A stretch of 64,000 nt of DNA from Janibacter melonis (GTDB lineage Bacteria > Actinomycetota > Actinomycetes > Actinomycetales > Dermatophilaceae): NCBI RefSeq assembly GCF_020567375.1, contig NZ_JAJBZM010000002.1:779680-843679 (forward strand). Reading direction: 5' to 3'. Each line of letters opens with the position of its first letter. Position 1 is the first letter of the stretch. Made by a program: the position numbers and the translations under genes. Under the pieces are notes generated by a model that was given only the letters and a program-made list of their open reading frames with translations, ran no database searches and had not been told where the DNA came from. Below, piece by piece: positions 1 through 8,566 of the stretch.

Positions 1-110
1 TTGTTGTGTTCACAAAAACGGGGGGGGGGGGGGGGGGGGGGCGGCCGCCCCCCCCCGCCGCCCGCCGGCCCCCCCCCCCCCCCCCGGGGGGGGCCCCACG
101 TCGTGCCTGG
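1..110. other. Homopolymer/low-complexity contig end
   Basis: The window opens with a 22-base G run (20-41), then C-rich sequence, a 17-base C run (69-85) and an 8-base G run (86-93). Such runs are not seen elsewhere in the window. They are typical of sequencing or assembly artefacts at a contig edge. Open frames crossing this stretch should not be trusted. Confidence 0.8.
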
Positions 111-150
111 TCAGCGCGCCGGCGTCAGACGCGGCGGACGGTCAGGCGGG

Positions 151-1632
<1,482 letters not shown>

Positions 1633-1807
1633 GTGAGTAGGGTCTCACCACCGGGGGCTCGGGGCGTAGTCGGTCTCATGTCTCACGCGGTCTCGCGGCC
1701 CTGTCGAGCCGCCGGCCGAGCCCCCACCTCGCTCACCGGTCGGGCGCCTCGCGCGCCTCGTGCATCGCCCCACCTCCCTGACACCGCGTCTGGGCGACGA
1801 TGGGGCG
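1633..1807. other. Divergent promoter region, malic enzyme / GNAT
   Basis: About 175 bases between two divergently oriented genes. It is less GC-extreme than the genes and has repeated GTCTC/TCTCAC words around 1650-1690. It must hold both promoters, but no -35/-10 pair stands out. Confidence 0.35.
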
Positions 1808-2353
1808 GTGATCCCCCTCTCGGCCCAGCGCGTGCGGACGCGCCACTTCACGCCCGACGACGCCGACTTCGTCCTCGCGGTGCACCAGCACCCCGGGCTG
1901 CGCCGCTTCATCCCGCGCCAGGTCATCGAGGACGCCGACGCGGCCGAGGCCGTGCCCGCACGGATCGAGCGCTTCCGCAGGTACGACGCGGATCCTGTGC
2001 TCGGCGTGGTTCTCGTCGAGACGACGCCCGCCGACGACGCACCGGCCGTGCCGGTCGCCCTCATCATGCTGCAGCCCATCCCGGCCTCGACGGGCGTCGA
2101 CCTGCAGGACGTCGAGATCGGCTGGCGCGCCCACCCCGAGCACACCGGTCACGGCTACGTCGCCGAGGCTGCCCGTGCCGTCCTCGACCACGTCCTCGCC
2201 TCCGGGCTCCCGCGCGTCGTGGCCGTCACCGACCCCGCGAACTCTGCCTCTCAGGCCGTCTGCGAGCGCATCGGCATGACCCGCGTCGGCCTCAGCCGCG
2301 ACTACTACGACGAGGAGACGATGCTCTTCGTCGCCGACCGCCCGGGTGGCTGA
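1808..2353 (+). CDS. GNAT family N-acetyltransferase (RimJ/RimL type)
   Basis: Predicted acetyl-CoA-dependent N-acetyltransferase of about 181 residues. It carries the typical opening LRTRHFTP-like strand (here VRTRHFTPDDADF), a central acetyl-CoA-binding segment (IGWRAHPEHTGHGYVAEAA) and a C-terminal NSASQAVCERIGM motif, as in RimJ/RimL-like enzymes acting on protein N termini or small molecules. The GTG at 1808 is chosen because the upstream extension to ATG 1760 (MHRPTSLTPRLGDDGA) is not part of the fold. The substrate cannot be inferred. It is followed by two hairpins that could end transcription. Confidence 0.82.
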   Translation: MIPLSAQRVRTRHFTPDDADFVLAVHQHPGLRRFIPRQVIEDADAAEAVPARIERFRRYDADPVLGVVLVETTPADDAPAVPVALIMLQPIPASTGVDLQDVEIGWRAHPEHTGHGYVAEAARAVLDHVLASGLPRVVAVTDPANSASQAVCERIGMTRVGLSRDYYDEETMLFVADRPGG

Positions 2354-2360
2354 CCACCCG
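2343..2360 (+). terminator. Small hairpin spanning the GNAT stop codon
   Basis: CGGGTGG (2343-2349) pairs with CCACCCG (2354-2360) around the loop CTGA, which contains the GNAT stop codon. No T-tract follows. It may act with the larger inverted repeat just downstream. Confidence 0.35.
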
Positions 2361-2365
2361 AGTCG

Positions 2366-2411
2366 ATGACGCCGTCTCCACTCGTATGTCCTGACCGCTA
2401 GACGGCGTCAT
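2366..2411. terminator. 12-bp perfect inverted repeat between convergent genes
   Basis: ATGACGCCGTCT (2366-2377) and AGACGGCGTCAT (2400-2411) form a perfect 12-bp stem with a 22-nt loop. They lie between the 3' ends of the GNAT gene and the convergent winged-helix gene. The position suits a bidirectional terminator, although there is no T-tract. Confidence 0.5.
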
Positions 2412-2469
2412 AAGGGCTCATCGACCGTCTCAGGTAGCCCGGCCCCCGCGGGTCAGCGTCGGACCGGGC

Positions 2470-3555
2470 TCATCGCGGCAACCCCTGGGTGAGGCGGGGG
2501 AGCGCTCGCTCCACCGGCCCGGGCAGACCGTCCTCGTCGAAGACGACAACATCGACCGTCGTGGCCTTGCCCTTGGGCCGGGTCCACGTGCCGAGCGCGC
2601 GCCCGGCCTGGACGACGGTGGGGCGGAAGACGCCGTTCTTGCCCGGGACGACGTGCACGCGCTCCTGCTCGTCGGTCATCACCGGCGAGCGGTCGCCGTA
2701 GCCGAGCACGACCTCGTCGAAGCCGGGCAGCAGCAGGGGCGCTGCGGTCGCACGCTTGCGCGAGCCGTACGTGTCGAGCACCTCGGGATCGACCCAGTGC
2801 CTCGTGCCCTCGACCTCGATCGACGTCAGCGGGGCCGGCGGATCCGCGACGACGGGGGAGAGGTCGCGGCGCAGCAGCTTGCTCCACCACATGAAGTCGG
2901 CCTCGCTCACCGGCCCGTGCCCGAGGACGTACCGCGTGAACCACCGGGCGACGGCCTCCTCGCGCGTCAGCCGGTCCGTCGCCGGCAGCCAGTCCTCGCT
3001 GAGCACGAAGAGCTGCTCGACCGCTCGCCCCTCGGTGCGACGGGTCGGTCCCAGGCAGATGACCTGGCTCAGGGCGAGGTGAGCGATCTGGTGGTACCCC
3101 CGGCCGCCGTCGACCGGCACCCCGGCCCGGGTCCATGCCTCGAGCAGCTCGGACCGGCTGAGCCCCTCGGCCGGGATCGACTCGCGGGCCACCTGCTCGG
3201 AGCGCTGGATGACCTCGTCCGGCAGCCCCAGCTCGAGACGACGGCGCTGCGTCGAGCGCAGCGTCGGCTCGCCCATGACGTCGAGCATCCAGCCGAGGTC
3301 CTCGGCCGCCACGGCGAAGAGGGTGCCGCGCATCGGCCACGACCGCACGACCTGACCCGCGTCGTACGCGTCGTAGACCTCGGTCAACGACCGCCCCGAC
3401 GTCCGGAGCGCGATCGACATGGTCGACCCGGGGAAGTCCTGCGCCTGCGTGCACGTCAGGTGCCGCACCACCTCCGTCGGCGACCCCATCGGGTCGACGA
3501 GCCGCTGCGACAGCAGCCTCATCCGGGCGACGTCCTCGACCGTCCAGCGCGTCAT
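2470..3555 (-). CDS. Winged-helix DNA-binding protein, AlkZ/YcaQ (HTH_42) family
   Basis: 361-residue member of the HTH_42 family of winged-helix proteins, which includes the DNA glycosylases AlkZ (azinomycin resistance) and YcaQ (interstrand crosslink unhooking). The N terminus contains TCTQAQDFPGS with Q37 and Q39, matching the Q-x-Q catalytic motif known for AlkZ-like glycosylases. Three winged-helix-like segments follow, with conserved WPMRGTLF (~73-80) and a C-terminal LLLPGFDEVVLGYGDRS segment typical of the family. It may excise bulky alkylated purines or crosslinks; this is inference from family and motif. ATG at 3555. It lies next to an SOS-box-preceded nuclease gene, which fits a DNA-damage theme, though no LexA box was seen before this gene. 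Confidence 0.82.
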   Translation of the reverse strand: MTRWTVEDVARMRLLSQRLVDPMGSPTEVVRHLTCTQAQDFPGSTMSIALRTSGRSLTEVYDAYDAGQVVRSWPMRGTLFAVAAEDLGWMLDVMGEPTLRSTQRRRLELGLPDEVIQRSEQVARESIPAEGLSRSELLEAWTRAGVPVDGGRGYHQIAHLALSQVICLGPTRRTEGRAVEQLFVLSEDWLPATDRLTREEAVARWFTRYVLGHGPVSEADFMWWSKLLRRDLSPVVADPPAPLTSIEVEGTRHWVDPEVLDTYGSRKRATAAPLLLPGFDEVVLGYGDRSPVMTDEQERVHVVPGKNGVFRPTVVQAGRALGTWTRPKGKATTVDVVVFDEDGLPGPVERALPRLTQGLPR

Positions 3556-3644
3556 GGCACGAACCTAGGCCTCTGCGGTCCCGCCGTCACGACCTCGGTC
3601 ATGCGGACCCCTCCTGTCTCCTGGTCGAGCATCTGGTCCACCTC

Positions 3645-5192
3645 CTACGTCCGACGTCGCGCGAGCTCGACGACGACACGTCTGCCCTCGCGGACCAGGT
3701 GGTGCTCGAAGCCCCGGTCGAGCATGCGGTGGTGCCTGCCGCACAGGGGGATGCCGTTGCTCAGGTCGGTGCGGCCGCCCAGCTTCCACGGGTGCGCGTG
3801 ATGGACCTCCGTCCAGGCGAAGGGGATGTCGCACCCTCGTGCCGCGCACGTGTCGTAGATCGTCGCGAGCGCCACGCGCTGCGTCGACGAGTAGAAGCGG
3901 GTCTGCCGGCCGAGGTCGATCGGGACGGAGTCTCCGTCGAGGACCGCGGGGACGATGCCGGCCTGGCACGCGACCCGGCGGACCTCGCCCGGGCTGAGCG
4001 TGTCGCCCGTGTCGGTGGACCCGACGCGCAGCGTCTCCCCGACGAGGTCGCTGAGGCGCGTGGTGACGACGACGGTGGCCGCGGTCTTCTCGTGGAGGTG
4101 GTCGGTCGGCAGGTGCCCGAGGAGGACGGAGAGGTCCTGCCCCTGCCGCTGCTGCCGCGCGAGCTGCCTCTCCCTCGGGCCGAGCTCGGGGTCGCACCAC
4201 GCCGGCAGTGCCGACGCACCACTGCCCGACCCACCGGTGTCAGACGCACCAGCCGCGGCGTCGGCCCCGGCCCCACCGCCACCCGCGGCATCACGCCGTC
4301 GGGGCGAGGACATCGCGTCGAGGATCTTCTTGAGCGTCTGCCCGGCGAGGGTGGGCACGGTGAACTGGCCGTGCATCGTCCCGTCGCCGTTGTCGCGGAT
4401 CCAGAAGGAGGCTCGCTCCCAGGCGAGGTCCTCGGCGCTGCGCACCTGCTGCTCCTCGTGCGCGTCGACGACCTCGACCGGCTGCTCCACCTGCTCGAGC
4501 ACCCGCGCTGCGAGGCGGCGGAGGTCTCGCGGTCCGTGCCCCTGCGCGAGCGCGATGAGCTCGCGCTCGCACCCGAGGACCGTCTCCGGCGCCAGCCCGT
4601 CGGGCAGCGCGGACAGGCTGGTCTGGATGACCTCGACCTGCTCGCGCGACAGGTCTCCGGCGAGCTGGGCGCGCCCCGTGAGGCTCACCTCGGGCCCGCG
4701 CGGCTCAGCCCCGTCCACCCCTTCGCCCGCCACCCCTTCGCCCGCCGTGCCGACCCCTGGCGCCCCGACCCCCGGCGCCCCGACCCCCGGCGCCCCGACC
4801 CCCAGCTCCCCGGACCCCTTCGACACGCTCCCGCCCGACGTCACCGCCGCCAGACCGGCGCCCTCGGCGCGCTGGGCCTGCCGGTGACCGGCCCTGGGAT
4901 CGCTGCTCGTCACCTGGGCCAGCCACTGCCCCGTCGACCGCGCCCCGGTCCGCCCGGCGACGTCGATCGACGCGGCGACGGCCGCGCCCTTGTCGGTGAG
5001 CGCCTGCATCCGGTTGAGCAGACGGGTCAGCTCGCGCATCACCTCGCCCATCTCGCGGGCGGTGACCCCCGGCGCCCGCCTGAGCGCGTCGAGGTCGGCC
5101 TCGAGCCGGTCCAGGCCGGCGTGCACCTCGCCACACACCCCACCAGGACGCGAACCGTCCGGAGAGGGGCGAAGGGCTGGTGCGAGAGCCAT
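3645..5192 (-). CDS. DUF222 / HNH endonuclease domain protein (13E12-type)
   Basis: 515-residue protein with an N-terminal DUF222 helical region and a C-terminal HNH nuclease domain. The HNH core reads CAARGCDIPF, then EVHHAHPWKLGG, then NGIPLCGRHHRMLD, giving the HH/N/H residues and a Cys zinc set. Between the domains is a low-complexity linker with tandem GVGAP units (about residues 135-155) and a second Gly/Ala/Ser-rich linker. Related genes are multicopy in actinobacteria (the mycobacterial 13E12 repeats). ATG at 5192 is chosen over an in-frame ATG at 5252 because a LexA-type box ends 3 bases upstream of it and would otherwise lie inside the coding sequence. Its cellular role is unknown; damage-induced expression is likely. 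Confidence 0.88.
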   Translation of the reverse strand: MALAPALRPSPDGSRPGGVCGEVHAGLDRLEADLDALRRAPGVTAREMGEVMRELTRLLNRMQALTDKGAAVAASIDVAGRTGARSTGQWLAQVTSSDPRAGHRQAQRAEGAGLAAVTSGGSVSKGSGELGVGAPGVGAPGVGAPGVGTAGEGVAGEGVDGAEPRGPEVSLTGRAQLAGDLSREQVEVIQTSLSALPDGLAPETVLGCERELIALAQGHGPRDLRRLAARVLEQVEQPVEVVDAHEEQQVRSAEDLAWERASFWIRDNGDGTMHGQFTVPTLAGQTLKKILDAMSSPRRRDAAGGGGAGADAAAGASDTGGSGSGASALPAWCDPELGPRERQLARQQRQGQDLSVLLGHLPTDHLHEKTAATVVVTTRLSDLVGETLRVGSTDTGDTLSPGEVRRVACQAGIVPAVLDGDSVPIDLGRQTRFYSSTQRVALATIYDTCAARGCDIPFAWTEVHHAHPWKLGGRTDLSNGIPLCGRHHRMLDRGFEHHLVREGRRVVVELARRRT

Positions 5193-5195
5193 GGG

Positions 5196-5211
5196 TAGAA
5201 CATACGTTCGA
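5196..5211 (-). promoter_or_regulatory. LexA-type SOS box before the DUF222/HNH gene
   Basis: On the minus strand the sequence reads TCGAACGTATGTTCTA. It matches the actinobacterial LexA consensus TCGAAC-N4-GTTCGA at 11 of 12 fixed positions. The box ends 3 bases before the ATG at 5192, so the transcript may start at or very near the start codon. Confidence 0.75.
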
Positions 5212-5272
5212 CCACCGACAACGCTGCCGCCCTGGCGAGACCCGGCCGTCACCCCTTCGCTGCGACTCGCTA

Positions 5273-5310
5273 CCGAGATATCGGGACATGCCTAGACATC
5301 GGGATACCGT
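5273..5310. promoter_or_regulatory. Dyad/direct-repeat region before the AAA ATPase gene
   Basis: The 66-base gap before the ATPase start holds CCGAGATATCGG (5273-5284, a CCGA/TCGG dyad) and a direct repeat ATCGGGA at 5280-5286 and 5298-5304. It is an AT-richer patch than its surroundings and so a candidate promoter/operator. Confidence 0.35.
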
Positions 5311-5318
5311 CCGATCTC

Positions 5319-6530
5319 ATGGACCCGATCACCAACCCGTACGCGCCCGGCGCCGGCCAGCGACCGCCCGAGCTCGCGGGTCGCGAGGAGCAGCTGCAGA
5401 CCTTCGACGTCGTCCTCGCGCGAGTCGCCGCCGGCCGTCCCGACCGCAGCCTCGTCCTCACCGGGCTGCGCGGCGTGGGCAAGACGGTGCTCCTCAACCA
5501 GCTCCGCAGCGCCGCCGTCCGCGCACGGTGGGGGACCGGCAAGATCGAGGCCCGCCCGGACCAGCGGCTGCGCCGCCCCCTCGCCAGCGCCCTGCACCAG
5601 GCGGTCCGCGAGCTCGGCCACAGCCAGGCCGAGGAGGTCGAGCACGTGCTCGGCGTCATCAAGTCCTTCGGGCAGCGCGACTCCGCGCCCGGCACGAAGC
5701 TGCGCGAGATGTGGACCGGCGGCATCGACGCGCCCGCGATCAAGGGCCGCGCCGACTCCGGCGACATCGAGATCGACCTCGTCGAGCTGCTCACCGACGT
5801 CGGCGGGCTCGCGGCGGACCTCGGCCGCGGCGTCGCCGTCTTCATCGACGAGATGCAGGACCTCGGGCCCGACGACATCTCCGCCCTGTGCGCCGCGTGC
5901 CACGAGATCAGCCAGTCCGGTCTGCCCGTCATCGTCGTCGGCGCCGGGCTGCCGCACCTGCCGGCCGTGCTCTCGGCGAGCAAGTCCTACTCGGAGCGGC
6001 TCTTCCGCTACGTGCGCATCGACCGGCTGCCGCGCGAGGCCGCCGACCGGGCGCTCACCTCGCCCGCCGAGCTCGAGGGCGCAGCCTTCGAGCAGGAGGC
6101 CCTCGACCGTCTCTACGCGGCGACGGGCGGGTACCCCTACTTCATCCAGGCGTACGGGAAGTCGGTGTGGGACAAGGCTCCCCGCTCGCCGATCACCCCC
6201 GACGACGTCACCGTCGCGGCTCCCGACGCGGAGAGCGAGCTCGCCGTCGGCTTCTTCGGCTCGCGCTTCGAGCGTGCGACGCCGGGGGAGCGCGAGTACC
6301 TGCGCGCGATGGCCGACCTGGCCGCCGACACCGCGGCGAAGGGGGAGGAGCTCGACGACATCGAGTCCGTCGCCACCGCGGAGGTCGCCTCGCACCTCGG
6401 CAAGAAGCCGCAGTCGCTCTCGCCGGCCCGCGACGCCCTGCTGAAGAAGGGCCTCATCTACTCGGGGGAGCGGGGACGCATCGCCTTCACCGTGCCGCAC
6501 TTCGGCCGGTACCTGCGCGAGCAGACCTGA
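5319..6530 (+). CDS. AAA+ ATPase with C-terminal winged-helix segment (Orc1/Cdc6-like)
   Basis: 403-residue P-loop ATPase. Walker A is GLRGVGKT (49-56) and Walker B is VFIDEMQD (about 173-180). A sensor-type segment VVGAGLPHLP follows, then a predicted winged helix near the C terminus (VASHLGKKPQSLSPARDALLKKGLIY). The architecture is that of the AAA_16 / Orc1-Cdc6-like ATP-binding proteins common in actinobacteria, whose partners are largely unknown. ATG at 5319. It stands alone on its strand, and its 3' end overlaps the convergent EamA gene by 44 bases. No phage or plasmid replication genes are adjacent, so a replication role is not supported. Confidence 0.78.
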   Translation: MDPITNPYAPGAGQRPPELAGREEQLQTFDVVLARVAAGRPDRSLVLTGLRGVGKTVLLNQLRSAAVRARWGTGKIEARPDQRLRRPLASALHQAVRELGHSQAEEVEHVLGVIKSFGQRDSAPGTKLREMWTGGIDAPAIKGRADSGDIEIDLVELLTDVGGLAADLGRGVAVFIDEMQDLGPDDISALCAACHEISQSGLPVIVVGAGLPHLPAVLSASKSYSERLFRYVRIDRLPREAADRALTSPAELEGAAFEQEALDRLYAATGGYPYFIQAYGKSVWDKAPRSPITPDDVTVAAPDAESELAVGFFGSRFERATPGEREYLRAMADLAADTAAKGEELDDIESVATAEVASHLGKKPQSLSPARDALLKKGLIYSGERGRIAFTVPHFGRYLREQT

Positions 6531-7446
6531 GCGAAGGGGGACCGCCCAGTCCTCGCACCGTCACGAGGAGGTTGCCGGTCACGACGAGAGTGATCCCTAC
6601 CCAGGCCTGCAGCCCGAGGCGCTCGTCGAGCAGCGCCAGGCCCGCCAGCGCCGCGACGACAGGGTTGGCGCTCGTCAGGGCGGCGAAGCTGCCGGCGCTC
6701 ACCCGGCGCAGCGCGAGCAGGTCGACGACGTAGGGCACGAGCGAGGCGAGCACCCCGCACGCCGCGGCGAGCAGGATCGCCTGCGTCGTCGGCGGGTGCA
6801 CGACGAACCACACGAGACCGACGGGCAGCCACAGCCCGGCCGACATGAGGCTGGCGAGCGCGGTGCCGGTGAGGCCGGGCAGCGCTCGCCCCACGGCGCG
6901 GTTGAGCACGATGTAGGCGGCCCACGCGGCCGCTGCGGTGAGGGCCATCGCGATCCCGAGCAGGTCCGACGTCGGACCTGGGTCGGTGAGGACGACGACC
7001 CCAACGCCCGCGAGGGCAGCGGCGAGCAGGCCTCCGGAGCGGCGCGAGTCGACGACCGCGACGGCGAGCGGTCCGACGAACTCCAGCGTCACGGCCAGAC
7101 CGAGCCCGATCCGCTCGATCGCGCCGTACAGCCCGAGGTTCATGACTCCGAAGGCCACGGCGAGGCCGAGGACCGGCAGCCACTGGTCGCGCCGCAGGCC
7201 GCGCAGCGAGGGGCGGACCGCTGGAACGAGCACCGCCGCGACCACGAGCTGACGGACGGCGACGACCCCGACCGGGCCGATCGCCGGGAAGGCGGTCGCC
7301 CCGACCGCTGCCCCCGTCTGGTTCGAGACCGCGCCGAGGAGCGTCAGCGCGACGCCCCCGGCGTGCTGCCGCTGGGCGGTGTCAGGGGTCGACGGTGCGG
7401 ATGTCGCCGTCGACGGCCCGCACTCCACTGGTGTCCTCGTCGTCAT
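6487..7446 (-). CDS. EamA/DMT-family transporter
   Basis: 319-residue integral membrane protein with about ten hydrophobic helices in two EamA-like halves. It is a drug/metabolite transporter of the RhaT/EamA type, probably exporting a small metabolite or amino acid. Clear family segments include LGLAVTLEFVGPLAVAV and SAGSFAALTSANPVVAALAGL. ATG at 7446 places a short polar N terminus before the first helix. It is divergent from a LysR regulator 69 bases away, a typical arrangement for a regulator and its target exporter. Confidence 0.82.
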   Translation of the reverse strand: MTTRTPVECGPSTATSAPSTPDTAQRQHAGGVALTLLGAVSNQTGAAVGATAFPAIGPVGVVAVRQLVVAAVLVPAVRPSLRGLRRDQWLPVLGLAVAFGVMNLGLYGAIERIGLGLAVTLEFVGPLAVAVVDSRRSGGLLAAALAGVGVVVLTDPGPTSDLLGIAMALTAAAAWAAYIVLNRAVGRALPGLTGTALASLMSAGLWLPVGLVWFVVHPPTTQAILLAAACGVLASLVPYVVDLLALRRVSAGSFAALTSANPVVAALAGLALLDERLGLQAWVGITLVVTGNLLVTVRGLGGPPSLRSARAGTGRSAAR

Positions 7447-7515
7447 GCTCTCGACGCTAGGACCGCTCGTCCCATGACACCAGTGCATGTTGTGGCGCTG
7501 CCATACGCTGAGGTC
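7447..7515. promoter_or_regulatory. EamA/LysR divergent intergenic operator region
   Basis: This 69-base region contains the dyad TGGC-GCT-GCCA (7493-7503), located 13 bases before the lysR-type start, and GAGG (7510-7513 region) as its Shine-Dalgarno. The LysR protein probably binds here and controls both directions. Confidence 0.4.
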
Positions 7516-8376
7516 ATGGCATGGGATCTGCGCGCACTGGAGTTCTTCGTGACCGCGGCCGACGCGGGCTCCTTCACCGAGGCGGCCGCCCGGCTCTACG
7601 TCTCGCAGGCCGCCGTCTCGCGCACGATCGCCTCGCTCGAGCACGACGTGGGTGACCGGCTCCTGCGCCGGGTCCCCCGCGGCTGCGAGCTGACGAGCGT
7701 CGGCCAGCAGGTCCTCCCGCAGGCCCGGCGGGTCCTCGCCGAGGCGGAGCGCTTCACCGACTTCCTCGCGACCCGGCACGGCGTCCTGCGGCTCGGCTAC
7801 GCGTGGGCCGCGCTCGGGGTCCACACGGCACCCCTGCAGCGCCAGTGGTCGACCGAGCGCACCGGGTCGACGCTGCAGCTCGTGCGCCACAACTCGCCCA
7901 CCGGTGGTCTGGCCGAAGGGGTGTGCGACGTCGCGGTCGTCCGACGGGCGCCGGAGGACCCTCGGCTCGACTCGGTCGTCGTCGGGCTCGAGCGTCGTCT
8001 CGTCGCTTTCGCCTCCGACGACGACCGCTGGGCCCGGCGCCGCGTCATCACCATGGCCGAGATCGCCGAGCGCACCGTGCTCGTCGACCCCCGCTCGGGG
8101 ACGACGAGCCGTGAGCTGTGGCCCGAGGGCGGTGCCCCGCGCGACTACCTCGAGTCGACGGACGTCGACAGCTGGCTCGACGCGATCGCCGCGGGCCGGG
8201 GCGTCGGCACGACCGCCGAGGCGACCGCCCACCACCACTCGCGGCACGGCGTCACCTTCCGCCCCGTCAAGGACGGCCCGCGCGTCCCGGTGCGCCTGAC
8301 GTGGTGGCGCGACAGCGTCCCCTCCGGCCTGGGCGACCTCGTCGACGCGGTGACCCGGCTCTACTCCGGCGAGTAG
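7516..8376 (+). CDS. LysR-family transcriptional regulator
   Basis: 286-residue LysR-type regulator. The N-terminal winged helix-turn-helix is clear (LRALEFFVTAADAGSFTEAAARL, then SQAAVSRTIASLEHDVGDRLLRR), followed by a substrate-binding-like effector domain. ATG at 7516, preceded by GAGG, is used because it begins exactly at the conserved MAWDLRALEFF opening. The divergent EamA transporter gene is its most likely target. The effector is unknown. Confidence 0.9.
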   Translation: MAWDLRALEFFVTAADAGSFTEAAARLYVSQAAVSRTIASLEHDVGDRLLRRVPRGCELTSVGQQVLPQARRVLAEAERFTDFLATRHGVLRLGYAWAALGVHTAPLQRQWSTERTGSTLQLVRHNSPTGGLAEGVCDVAVVRRAPEDPRLDSVVVGLERRLVAFASDDDRWARRRVITMAEIAERTVLVDPRSGTTSRELWPEGGAPRDYLESTDVDSWLDAIAAGRGVGTTAEATAHHHSRHGVTFRPVKDGPRVPVRLTWWRDSVPSGLGDLVDAVTRLYSGE

Positions 8377-8523
8377 CGGGCGGGGCAGACCGGCCCCGGT
8401 CACCCCTTCGCCAACCGCCTGCGCGCACTCCTCGGGCGCCCCCTTCGCCATGCCCTCGGACCACCCGATCCTCCCCAGGGTCTTGCGCTCGAGACCCCCT
8501 CCTGGCATCGTCTCGTCATAGTT
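8377..8523. other. Spacer between lysR and the catabolic operon
   Basis: The spacer has a small dyad GACCGG-CC-CCGGTC (8388-8401) just after the LysR stop and two forward copies of the CCCCTTCG octamer (8402 and 8436). No open reading frame with coding character was seen. Confidence 0.4.
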
Positions 8524-8548
8524 TGAACACTGCGTTCACCATTTGAAC
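8524..8548. promoter_or_regulatory. Probable IclR operator: three alternating TGAAC/GTTCA half-sites
   Basis: TGAAC (8524-8528), GTTCA (8534-8538) and TGAAC (8544-8548) are spaced exactly 10 bases apart, one helical turn. They lie 19-43 bases before the MFS start codon. The same half-sites, in TGAAC-N6-GTTCA form, precede the IclR gene at 18662-18677. This suggests that IclR controls this operon and itself. Confidence 0.6.
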
Positions 8549-8566
8549 ATGTGCGAGAGGCCAACG

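Noticed and set aside
69-93. Regulatory G-quadruplex or poly-C element
   Set aside because: The homopolymers sit at the sequence edge and look like a sequencing artefact.
5319-6530. Replication initiator/plasmid origin suggested by the Orc1/Cdc6-like ATPase
   Set aside because: No iterons, partition genes or plasmid genes nearby; the gene family is also chromosomal and of unknown function.
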